Below are positions 24,101 to 35,141 of a stretch of 64,000 nt of DNA, piece by piece. Source of the stretch: Anopheles merus (lineage: Eukaryota; Arthropoda; Insecta; Diptera; Culicidae); the NCBI RefSeq assembly GCF_017562075.2, contig NC_054083.1, positions 40,035,255 to 40,099,254 of the forward strand. Direction: 5' to 3'. A program made the translations under genes and the position numbers. Below the pieces are notes generated by a model that did no database searches, was not told the origin of the DNA, and was given only the letters and a program-made list of their open reading frames with translations. Each line of letters begins with the position of its first letter. Within the stretch, counting starts at the first letter, position 1.

Positions 24101-27100
24101 TCCGCTGTACCGATGTAATGAAAAGAAGAAATAACTACAGCAACAACAACTCCAGTCGACGCTGTACTACCTTCCACCCGCATTTAGCATGGTTTCAGTG
24201 TATAATTGCAGCGAAGCAATAAACAGGCCAAAGGATACGCGAGTCTAGCCGACGATTCGATAATGTGGCGAGTCCTTGCGCCCGGCTCGAAATCAACTGG
24301 GCCACGGCGCTTTAATTGACGTTCTGTAAATCAGATCACACTGTCGGTACTCACTCCAATTGTCGGACGCCAAAAGACGGGGGAATTTAATCGTGCAATG
24401 GTGGCAGGTGAAAACACAAAGGAGCACACAGTATTGGCTTGTTTGCTATCGCACGGCAAATAAAGGATCCATTTTGATTAATTACCAACCGCCGATCGAA
24501 ACGAGTGTCCTGCAGAGAGCGAGAGACAGAGAGGGAGCGTGTGATGAGTGTTCTCTTTTCACGAATCGCCCCAGGGGATCGAAACCTGGGGTTGATGCAA
24601 AACGTTCGCACCGCCGATTGTGACGCACTTTATGACCTGGAAATGAGTCATTTTTTAATATCCCAATGTCTGGTGCGTCGATTCCGATCGCGTTTGAGGA
24701 TTGAGGTGAGCCATTGCTTGTTGGCGAATTCATGTTCGATTTGAAAGGTCATTTGAAAAACATAATTAAGTGTGGTTATTGCGAGCAGAATTAGAGCTGT
24801 TTAGCAACGTCGAACGTCGAGTACATGCCCTTTCTCGCCAAACATTTGCTAATATTGGCAGGAATTTTGAGGTCCCTTCTAGGTCGCCTGTCAGTGTCCG
24901 TACGATCGGCCTGACCGATCGGCTGGCCGCAACAAAGTTAATCCTGACTGACCACCCATCGTGAATCACGTCTCGTGATACAGTTATCATGCGCCAAAAC
25001 ACTGCACCCACAGCGATCACTCACAGACATGACCGGTACAAATAGCGTCTGAAATGGAATTCCAACTCCCGGCCACAAGCCTACCTTTGACCGTCCCGTT
25101 CTGCCCAAGACTGTAGACGTGAGAAGTTGAAGTTTTGTAGTTTGCAGCTACTAGGCAAAACTAAACCCGCCTTAGGCCACTCGAAGCAACAATGTAATGC
25201 TGACTACAACCCGACAACTACACACATTGTTTCCTGTGCGAACACACACACACAAACATGACCACCTGAACCACCCCCGAAGGTTAACAGCCCGCTCCGT
25301 GCTGTGCGGGCTAGCCCGGCGTGGGGAAGGTCAGCTGAATAATCGATATCGAGAGACTGCAAAACCCACCCGCGAGTAGCGAGTTTTCGCGCCTTTTGCC
25401 GCAATCCGGGGATAGGGGGCAATGCTAATCGGCGGCCATAGTTATCAGCCGTACCACATCGACCACCTATTCGGCGGCATAGGTGTGTGCGGTTTTAATA
25501 AAAATCACAACTGGAGCATATTCCGGCGGGCAGCGGGCAGGAATTCCATTCACAAATCATAAGCCAACCCACCAACCAGGGGTAATGGTAACGTAGGCTC
25601 GTTGCAGAAGAGCGAGAAAAAGAACGGGGCGGCAACCTTACCGGGAGAGCGCAAAATCTAAATTGTAGTTAAATCGTAAAATTAATTTCCGATCGATTCT
25701 GTGATCGATTGCAAGGAATTGGAACGCTCCTTCTGCTCCTCGACAGGCGGTGGACGGTTAACTGAGGGGTGTGGTTTTTGCGCACAACATCCGATTCGTT
25801 ACGTTCTTGATCGGTGATCGGTGATTGAAGACTGATGCAGTGCTGGCGGGTGCACTTGGGGTGCACCGGGCAAAGCCTGGCTGTGTCTAGGTGTCGTGCC
25901 GGGTGAGACCACCACAACAACAGCGACAAAAAAAAAACCTGACTATAAAACATAAATGCTCATAGCTGAGGTCACCGATCCACTTATCGCAGGTTGGAGG
26001 GTTAGTTGTGTGGAGTGATCGTTGAGTGACGCAGGCTTAATCTACTGTCGAAGGATAAGCAATTAGGCTTGCACTAGACGGCGGTCTGCGCGTAGTCTTC
26101 GGTGGAAGTGCGTTGGTTGTCTGCACGCACTTGCATGTTAAGGCGAGCAGCGAACGACATGTGCTACATGATGGAGATATTCGATACGATGCATGAGGTA
26201 CAATAATCTGTTAACGTTGAACCCTTACTGAATGATGCAACTTGGAGGGCATTTTGAGTTTCTACAAAAATATCGTTTTACATCAGAAATTAAATATATC
26301 TTCAGCTTTAAACGTCAGAAGACATCTCCAGACATCTTTGGATCGTTATTATCTACCGAAACAACAGAACCTGAACATTGCTCTCCCATCCAAGGGTTAA
26401 TATCCCATCCATAAACATGATCATTACGGGCAACATTTTTCTCCTGCCATAACTTCTAGACGAATCGCGTCATGGCTGCACTGGGTCACTGGCGCTAGCT
26501 TGACCCAGGTGTCACCCCAACATCACCACGGCGATAAGATTGCTGCCACAGGTTGCCGAGTAGTTGAGCGCCCGCATGACCGCCATCCTCCTCGTGCAGC
26601 CCCAGCCTCCAGCAGCAATCCTGCAACTGTGGAGGTTACGGGAGTCACGATCACCTAAACCATTTCCAATTGGGCAGCTGAACGCCGCACAGCCCGAGAC
26701 CGTCTTGAGGACACCGCACTCACCATCCATTTCGGCACCCGTGAGCCATTTGGAGTGTCCATTTTCTAGGGCAACCCAACCCAAATGCGCATTTTTGCGC
26801 GACACCGGAGCACTTCTACCACGCTCGCTGGGTGTGCAAAGTGTGTTCGACACTGAATGCGCTGTGCCTGCGGCTGTTGTAGGTGTTGCTGTTGGAGAAA
26901 GAGACTAAAATAACAGCATATGCCACAAGGTCGCGCCACGAAGGTCGCGCAGAGCTATCGCCGTGGCGTGTGACGCAGTGTGACAAGAAAGTGTCGAACG
27001 CATTTATGCGATATTATGCGAGCCCCCTATTATGGTAGGACGGTGGCGAGCCCGAACAGATTGGAACGGATTGCGGAAGGTCATCAGGTGGGCCTCTCGC

Positions 27101-27985
27101 CCGGGGGAAATGCTAATTCACCCGCCGTTATGAGGTGGCTTTGGGTGCCAATCGTACACAGGCACCACGGGATTAAACTGTGCCGTTTGTAGTGTGCCGC
27201 AAAAATAAAAACCCCCGCACTGCTCTCGCACTGATATGCCATCGCGGGAGTTTGTTAGCCGATTGAGGGCAGTAGTGCTCGATAATAAATGATTATCCGC
27301 ATTAATGCAAACGGGCGAATGCATTTGGCTTTTTGTCACATTGTTAGCGATACACGTCCGACATTGACAGGTTCAACTAAACCAATGTATCTGATTGAAA
27401 TGTGTATCACCTGTCAAACGATTTCATAAGGCATTCGAGGCATATAAAAGGCATTTAACGAGCAGATCTTACGTTTCAGCTAAAACATTCATGCTTATTA
27501 AATCTCCTTACCCAAGATTAGTATATGACATTGTCATATCACAAATCAGCGATACAGTTCAATGTATAATTAAAGATTAAATACCAAATATTGTACCTAG
27601 ACAACTTTAATGAAGTATTGCTGGTACATGATGATGTAATAGCTTCTAGGTTTTCCATAATTTCCGACTAATGTGCATCGTTTTGAGCCATGCTTCATTG
27701 TTTGCTACAAATCGATTAGCTTACTTAGCACAAATGTTTAAAAACACTTAACATTTATGTAATTCTCAGTAATTCTCCAAACTTTTTAGCCATACCTATT
27801 CACTATTCACAAAACAACATTCTTCCAATTCTTCAATATCTTATTTTAGAGGTCATTTGTCCCCCCTCTCTCACCATAGCAATGATTTAATATTATGATA
27901 CTCAAAGTTTTCAATTCTAGAAAGCCAGTATGCTTCTGCCCTGCTTTGAAGTTCATACAAGAAGATGAATGCTTGAGAGACTTCT
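21165..27985. other. Non-coding stretch with G14 tract
   Basis: A G14 homopolymer lies at 22525-22538. No gene is supported. A frame open on both strands at about 26512-26908 (113-114 codons each way) has no splice or start context that favours either strand. The last part, from 27200, is AT-rich. Confidence 0.5.
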
Positions 27986-28210
27986 ACACGGCTCATATCT
28001 TCTTCTTCTTCTTCTTTGGCTCAACAACCGATGCCGGTCAAGGCCTGCCAACCCACTTGTGGGGTTGGCTTTCAGTGACTTATTGATTTCCCCCCATAGC
28101 AGGATAGTCAGTCCTACGTATGGCGGCACGGTCTATTTGGGGCTTGAACCCATGACGGGCATGTTGTTAAGTCGTACGAGTTGACGACTGTACCATGACA
28201 CGGCTCATAT
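27986..28210 (-). mobile_element. tRNA-derived SINE with target-site duplication
   Basis: The element (27999-28197) is on the minus strand. Read that way, it opens with an A box TGGTACAGTCG (28185-28195) that matches TRGYNNARNNG fully. A B box GGTTCAAGCCC (28140-28150) follows after 34 bases and matches GGTTCRANYCC fully. It ends in a GAA-repeat tail (27999-28017). Perfect 13-bp direct repeats ACACGGCTCATAT flank it at 27986-27998 and 28198-28210, the hallmark of LINE-mediated insertion. The body has an 8-bp stem GCCAACCC/GGGTTGGC with a 7-base loop at 28047-28069. SINEs of about 200 bp with tRNA-like heads are established in Anopheles, including the SINE200 family. Membership is my inference. 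Intact boxes and an identical duplication suggest a fairly young insertion. It encodes no protein and depends on a LINE for mobility. Confidence 0.88.
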
Positions 28211-31200
28211 ACGTAACATTAATTAATCTATGAAACCAAACATAGTGGTGTATGTTGTGGGGACTTGTCTCAAGGTAATTTTCATCAAACTTGTCTTAAG
28301 ATCTGATCTCACACAACTGGTACTAAATAACCTTCGTACAGAAAACTAGCCGAAGGATTACTAAGGTGATTTATTTGCATTATGATCTCTTATAGATTAA
28401 GATTTAAAGCCTGTACAAAGGTGCCAGAAGTAGTTTATAGAAAAAGTATCTAGTAGATACGAAAAAGATAATACAGAGAAGAATATCGAAACTGCCTTCA
28501 GGGTCTGATTCGCATACATTTACTTCAATACCTTCGACACATGTTACTAAACCTTGAGACATTTGGACTATCTAGTTACAAAAAACTGATGCCTTATCCA
28601 ATTACACCAAGCAGCTCAAACATCAGGCATGTGCGAAATTCTTACAGCAAAGCTCAGATAAAATCCAACCAGGTAATTGAACCACTAAAGCATACGAAAC
28701 GATACAAAACAACATCATTCAAGAAACCGTTTTCTTTTCCCATAATACGATCACTAACATCCGGCTTGGTATACGGTTCAATAAAGAAATAAAACCTCTC
28801 GCGCTGTCTCTCTACCCGCACTGGCTCCAGAGTACGCTAATGGTAAACTTTAATTACACACCCAACCTACTGCTACCGTAACCGTAGCTCCGTGGTGCCA
28901 GACCCGACCAGATTACAGCTTCTTCCAGCAAGGCCCGCATCGCAAACACAATTTCCTTATTGGGGCGTTATTAATTATTGGCTTAATTCTACGCGTTCCG
29001 CAACAATCAGATATCATCAAGCAGCGGGGACAGTAAAAACTAAACTGCTGCCCCCCAGCGATGGCAGATATCGGAATGATTGATTTGAGTGAACAGGTGG
29101 CGTTATGGATTGCTGCGATGGATTGGAACCGGTAGGATAAGGATCTGTATCGGACACGGGGTGTTTCTGATAATCCTTTTAAGAAACGATCACCCCTAAC
29201 TGGACAGTTCTAGCAGCGCAATCGTGTCTAATAATCGAGCTAATGTTTCGGATTTCACATCTCTAAACCCTACACATTCCAAGCCACGGCCCATTGGCCT
29301 GATCGGATTGGGAGAACAAAAAGCTTCACACAAAAACCATTTCGGACGAGGTGCGGCCCATCAGCGGCCAGTGACATGCGCTCCAAATACGTCATTCCGG
29401 GGCCACGCCGCGCTACAGGCGGATACAAGGGGTTCGTCCACACCGGCGCGCGTTCCCTTCACCGAAAACCCGGACCTACCAGGAGGACCAGCATAATTAG
29501 TGCCGTACCGAAAAAGAAGTAAAGAGAATCGTTGAAAAGAGCCGCACTGGCTGCCCGGAGGGAAAAGAAGGATACAAATGCAAAGAGCGAAGCAAAAGTC
29601 CGAATCCATTTTATTCGCTCTCGAACCGCGTCCGTCCTTTCCCACCTTGGGGAGTAGCTGCCGCGCCGCTCGGGGAAGTGTTCTGATATTCTCAGCCTTA
29701 CAATTTCTGCAAGCAGGCTGGGGCGGCCAGCCGATCTCGGAGTAGCCTTGAGAGATCGCCGAAACACACAAAAAAACACCACCCATTCCGCCGAAAGCGA
29801 AAGCCGTGGCCAAGCGCAACAGCAATGGCAAATTTCGAAGCAAACAGTTCCACACACACACACAAAAAAACAGACCCACTATGTGCGCTATGCATTGAAG
29901 TGGTGTGTCCACCATCCCCGCCCGCCGCAAGGTTGATCGCACCGCAAGTATTCGCGACGCGGGGTGTGTGACTGAAGTCTTCGGCTTGAGCCAGTACCGG
30001 GTGACTCGGAGGAGGTCGTTGCGATGGGGCCTGTTGAGGTTAAAATTAATGAATTAAAGCTATCGGAACCGTTCGGGGCTGGGAGAGGAATTCGTGGGCA
30101 TCGGACGCTGCTCCCCCAATGTGAGAAAATTGTTGCGAATTAATTGTGAAATAAAATCGAATTTAGTGAAGCAATAGAACGTAGGCGTATAATTTGTAGC
30201 AGAGTACTTTTTATCCTTTTCTGGTAAAGATATGCGAAAAGGAGATAAACTGTTGCAATAGATTGCTGTATTTCAAAATAGTAAAAATGTAAAATTCAAA
30301 AGAAGACCACGACATCTGAGGGAACAAATGCAAATATCCACAAATATCCATATATCCACACATATCTCAAGTAGATGAAGTAATGCATACATTAGCTTTG
30401 CAAAACAAATATCAAATTATACATAAATATATGACAGAAATTGACAAAAAAGCAACAACACAAAAAGAAGTAATAGAAATACAAAATTCTGAAGAAAAGT
30501 ACAAACAAATTTAAAATTTAAAAAAAGTCATAGAAAATTGAAAAACAATCAAAAAATTCAAAAATTTTGAGAGCAAAACTAAGAATAGGCATAAAAACGC
30601 TCCACTCATTGGACACAGCCATTAGCAGCTCTAATAAAATTTTAAAAGGATCTCCGGATAAAAACGTTCACTTCCAAAAAAAAGTCCGAGTCAATGAACC
30701 ATAAGTCTCAGCAGTCGAAAACCAACCGGCAAAAATCGTAGGCAATCAATCGCATCATTCTTTCGAATCAAGACACCACCATCAAGAGTAGTGCTACTAG
30801 CGGGAAGTGATTTACTCAACCTCAACATACACACACACACAGGCTCCACACAAACTTGTGCCAAAGTGGAACGCAGCGCACGGTCGCTCGATCATGATTT
30901 ATTAGAATTTAATTCCGATCCATGTTCATGGGTTGGGTCCCCGGGGGACCTTCCAGTTTCAAATGAGGCTCAATTCTATTTAATGTAGGGTGTATGCTTT
31001 ATTTTATTTTTCTTCCCCATTTTGTTCGAACCGCTCCATTAGCATGATTCAACAATGACGGATCGAGTAAAGCTAATTCCGATCGAAACGGAACTGCAAA
31101 ATCGATATTGGGCTTTTGTTAGATACTGTGTGTTTTTTGTTTCTACGCTGAAAGAACACCGGATAACCATGCTCCCATTTCGGGACGAAAAACACAACTC

Positions 31201-34200
31201 CCTTTGTGCGGGAGTGTATAACTCAAGATTCCAGCGGTCTTTGGCGGGGAAGCCATAAACACATACACCGCACGCGTCTGTTCGCTTCATTCCAGGATAC
31301 GGCTAATTAAGGTCACCCTCAGCCTTACCATGGAAACCGGATTTCGAGTGCTCGATTCATTCTGGAGCAGCGCACGCGAAGCTGGTCTCGACCATGGCGA
31401 AGGTCTCTCCCGACAAAGGGCTCTGGGGAAGTCTTTGTGGAGTCTTTGTAGTCGTCACGATCGGTGGATTCCGGTCACACAGCGTGTTCGGTTCGCTTGA
31501 CGCAAGATTATGTAAATAGAAGTCATACCGTGTGCATTCTGTCACCGAGTCCACGTCCACGGTGGTTACGTGGCGTCAGGCGGCAACGGCCAAGCCATAT
31601 TTTATAGCCAAACGACCGAACACTGCAGACAGACGACTCCGAACACACAGCCAAAAAATAAAAACGCATATCATTCCGCGAAATTTCACCGTTCAAAATT
31701 GCAGTGTTTACGCGTGTCGCTCAACCCTTGCCGAGCCCGATGGTCCAAACCCGATAAGACATATGTCCGTTTAACACTTTCGAAACACCGCCCGCTTCCC
31801 GGACTTTATCACCGCAATCCGATCAACCGGGCCGGGTCAGAGAGCCGTCCAAGTCACCACGCCAGATGGTAACATATGATTTTGGATGGGAATCAAAAAA
31901 AAAAAAGCTCACCATTTGCCAAACGAAACGGCCAGTCAAGCTGTGCAATTTTTCGTCATGTCAAAACACTGCCACCCGACTTTGGGGCGGATAATACGGA
32001 CGCATAACGCCGAACCGCCTGGCGGCCCCCCAAATGGACCATTTCCGTCTGAGCCGGAGCTGACCGGGCCGGTCGCTGTCATTGGAACACGGGTGGGCCC
32101 CGCAAGGGTTTAATTTTGGGTGTATGTTTGTGAACGCCTTATGATTTATGCACTTATGGGATAGCGGGTCGTTGTTTGGCAGAGGGAATGACCGTTGCCG
32201 GCCCGATACGGGGCGGACTATAATTAACGCTGTTGGTGGCGTTTTGGTGGTGGACCAATCGCCGGCACATTCTCATGCGGTGTTTAGTACAAATAAATCA
32301 GAATAAATACTCCGCTCGCAACGTCCGGTCTGAACATATATTTGGTTAATTTATCTAAATTATATTCGCGAATAGTTGCATAAAGTTCCAATTTGTCTTG
32401 TAAATGGAGTTGATTAAAGCCTCTCGGAACGCTGTAGAGACTATTGCATAAAGTTGCATAATATTTTAAACTTTTTGGTGAACAAAAAACATGACAAGTT
32501 ACTTTTTTATCATAAATTATTATTTTTTGTTTAATGAGTAAGAGCCATGTTTCGAAACACATTACTATAATGATCTTGAACAAACAAGACCAAAAATATA
32601 CGTTGCAAGGAACGAACTTCAAATCTTGTAAATAAAACATGTAACACAATTTCACAAAATTTATTTTTCATTTTTATCCACAAATAATCCATATTTTGAA
32701 ATTAACTAATGCAAGCTAACAGCACATAGTGCCTATTTTAAACAATTCAAAACGTTTTTTTAAGGTGATTCAATTTCATTCACACTTGCGGCATAAAACC
32801 CAAAAACTAACCAAAAATCCTGCTGATCAAACATTCTGAACCGTTTTGGGTGACCGATTTCATCATCTTACGGGATGGACACACACACACACAAACCGCA
32901 CCGCAGCGTTTACACAAGCAGCAGACACAGCCGCGAACCGCAAAGCCATGTACTGCTGGGCCGCGCTACGGCACCTGAGAGATCGCTCCGAAAGCCTTGG
33001 GAGACTCGGAAAAGGGCTCGATCGTACGGGATCGTTGGAGAGCCAAAGCACGTGAACGAAGGTATTGCCGGCGCGAGAACGAGAACGCACGCATTGGAGA
33101 ATGGCGCGGAAGGGAGACCGAACACCGACCGTTAAAACAACAAGCGCGCAGCAGTGCAACAACAACAAGAAATCACTTTCAATCTCGTTCGCCGTACGGT
33201 ACCACACATGCCCACACAATGGCTAGCATACACACACGCACGCAGGTACTCATACACGTGCACGTAAAGGGAAAACCGACTGGATGGTAAAGCTCGATCA
33301 GCTGCCACGGTGGTGGGGTCAGCGATCGTGCGCTAAGATCGACCGATCCCACATCGCCCGTTGAGTGAATGGCGACGATTGGGGGGAGGTGCTCACGGAA
33401 AGCTTAAAGCTCTCGATCAACCCTCTCTTTAGAGCACACACACACACACTCACACCGATGCTTGTACGCTGAGCCGATTCCTAACGGCATCCCTTCCATA
33501 TGGTCGAACCGCAAGCCGAACAAGAGACCTCAGCGAGAATGAGCGCACGAAGCGACGAACCCGCACAACGTGGAACTCAAAAATCACGATCACGATCACT
33601 CAACATTAAGTACTGAGCAAATGGGGTACAAAAGCATGCGATGCATTATATTCAATGTTAAACACGAACATTTGCAGTATGTTCAGCGGCATATGAAAAC
33701 ATTTTTATGTAAAGTCATTTTTTGTATGAAAACGAAACCCATTCCAACACTCTTGATGATCGTTTAAACATGCGGATTTAACTTAAACTTTACATAAAAC
33801 AAGCAGTAATATTTTTCTTGGTTCTCCGAGCACTCAAAAAAGTTGCCGCATGATTTTACAAATAAAGAAGTATCATGTTTCAAAGTACAAACTAAAAAAC
33901 TGACCGGTCTGCACAAATTTGCAAGCGCAAGCGACGAACCTTCGCAAACCTCCTTACCGATCATGATCGCTTCTTACACCCAGGAGTCACTCCAAATTTT
34001 TGGCGACCCACCAAAAAAACAACCTACCTATGTATTGCCTTCCTTTTTCCTCCTCCCTTTGCTCAAAATTCAGCCGCTCTCGTTGCAGTCATGGTACGGT
34101 TTTCTTCCCGCTTGGTTTCTTGGTCGGCTCCCAACGATCACCCCCTTCCCCGGACTAGTTTCGGGGCAGATCAGCGAGCCGGTTCGCCGGGTTTTTCGGG

Positions 34201-34540
34201 GTGGGTGAAAGAAATTGAAAGATTACCGTTTCCTTCAATAATGCGCCACTCGGCACGGTTAGCTTTCATTGCCTAGCGGACCGTCGGCGCGCGCGCACCA
34301 GACTACACACGCAGCACCCGAGTTTTTCCCCCCTCCCACGTGTGCTCTCGAGCAGGGCGGAAAGAAGTAAGCGGAAAACGGCAGAGTGGAAAAACGCACA
34401 GCAGCAGCGACAGCGTCCTACCCCTTCCCGAGCGCGGTGCGAAAAAAGCGAAAGCCCGCACACGGTTGCGAGCTTGATCCCGCGCGCGATCGGCCGGGGC
34501 CCCGAAGGTGACTACCGACCGTTTGCGAATTATTTTGCGC
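28211..34540. other. Non-coding stretch between SINE and signal-peptide exon
   Basis: AT-rich islands lie at 28211-28800, 30120-30620 and 32280-32820. The last has a 118-codon ATG frame on the minus strand (32284-32640) that resembles nothing I know. The island at 30330-30365 has a short imperfect tandem of AAATATCCAC. A frame at 30320-30510 is rich in Lys, Glu and Gln. A perfect 15-bp palindrome, GGTCCCCGGGGGACC, lies at 30936-30950. Short CA tracts lie near 30829, 32878 and 33430. No gene is supported. Confidence 0.5.
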
Positions 34541-35032
34541 AGTTCCACTCGATCCGTTCGCCCGAGCAGTAAGCGTTGGCGTAAGCTTCCGTCCCAAGCG
34601 CGGTGGTTTGCCCGGAAGCTCTTTCTTTTTGGTGAACACAGACGCGACTCGTGTGTCGGTTGTTGGTGCGGAGCCAGTAGGGTCGCTAGTAGTTAGTGGT
34701 GTGCAGTGAAGTGGTCGAGTGGCAATCCGACCGACTGTGCGTGTGTGTGTGTGTGTATGCGTGCGTGTGTAAGCGTCCCTAAAGTGCTCGCAATTCCAGC
34801 AGGGCAGCAGTGACCAACGGCAGTCGTTGATTGAGATTGTTCCAAAAACGGAAAGCGCGTGTGGAAACGCTACACAAACAACCCGCGAAGGCTCGCTCCC
34901 GGCTCGGTGGTCGGAGTGACAAATAGAATTTTCTGCGTTTTTTTTTTTTCTTTTGCTTTCGGAAAAGCTGTGCTGTGTTCGTGTTGAGTAGAACGGTGTC
35001 CCAACACATCGTTGCCTTCCTAATTCCTAGCC
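34541..35032 (+). promoter_or_regulatory. Probable 5' leader and core promoter of the signal-peptide gene
   Basis: No TATA box is visible. An initiator-like GCAGTTC places a possible start at A34541, and an AGTAA at +28 to +32 matches 4 of 5 bases of the downstream promoter element RGWYV. A small upstream frame of 18 codons (34757-34813, starting in a GT tract) ends well before the main start. The sequence CCTTCCTAATTCCTAG just before the start codon resembles a 3' splice site, and TGTGTAAGCG at about 34764-34773 could be a matching donor, so the leader may be spliced. All of this is inferred from short motifs. Confidence 0.3.
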
Positions 35033-35141
35033 ATGGCCATAGACTGGCGAAATCGTGTACTATCCCTCGGGATACTGTTGGCGCTTGCCGTGGCAGCGGA
35101 TGGCGTCCGTGTACAGCAACACACGTCCAGAAGATTCAAAG
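35033..35141 (+). CDS. First coding exon of a secreted or membrane protein, signal peptide
   Basis: Thirty-six codons from ATG (context GCCATGG, G at -3 and +4) run to a strong donor, G|GTGAGC, at 35141/35142 in phase 1. The peptide has a basic n-region (MAIDWRNR), a hydrophobic core (VLSLGILLALAVAA) and a likely cleavage site after ADG or nearby. The mature protein would begin around VRVQQHTSRRFK. A phase-1 intron just after the signal peptide is common in extracellular proteins of insects. Reading through the donor gives only ten more residues before a stop, which supports splicing. No convincing phase-1 second exon was found to the right, so the first intron may exceed the window. The product cannot be named from this exon. 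It could be any extracellular, cuticular, adhesion or receptor protein. Confidence 0.55.

Noticed and set aside
29361..29942. 193-codon minus-strand frame
   Set aside because: Two other frames are also open here and the product is rich in Cys, Phe and Leu without domain order. No splice context supports it.
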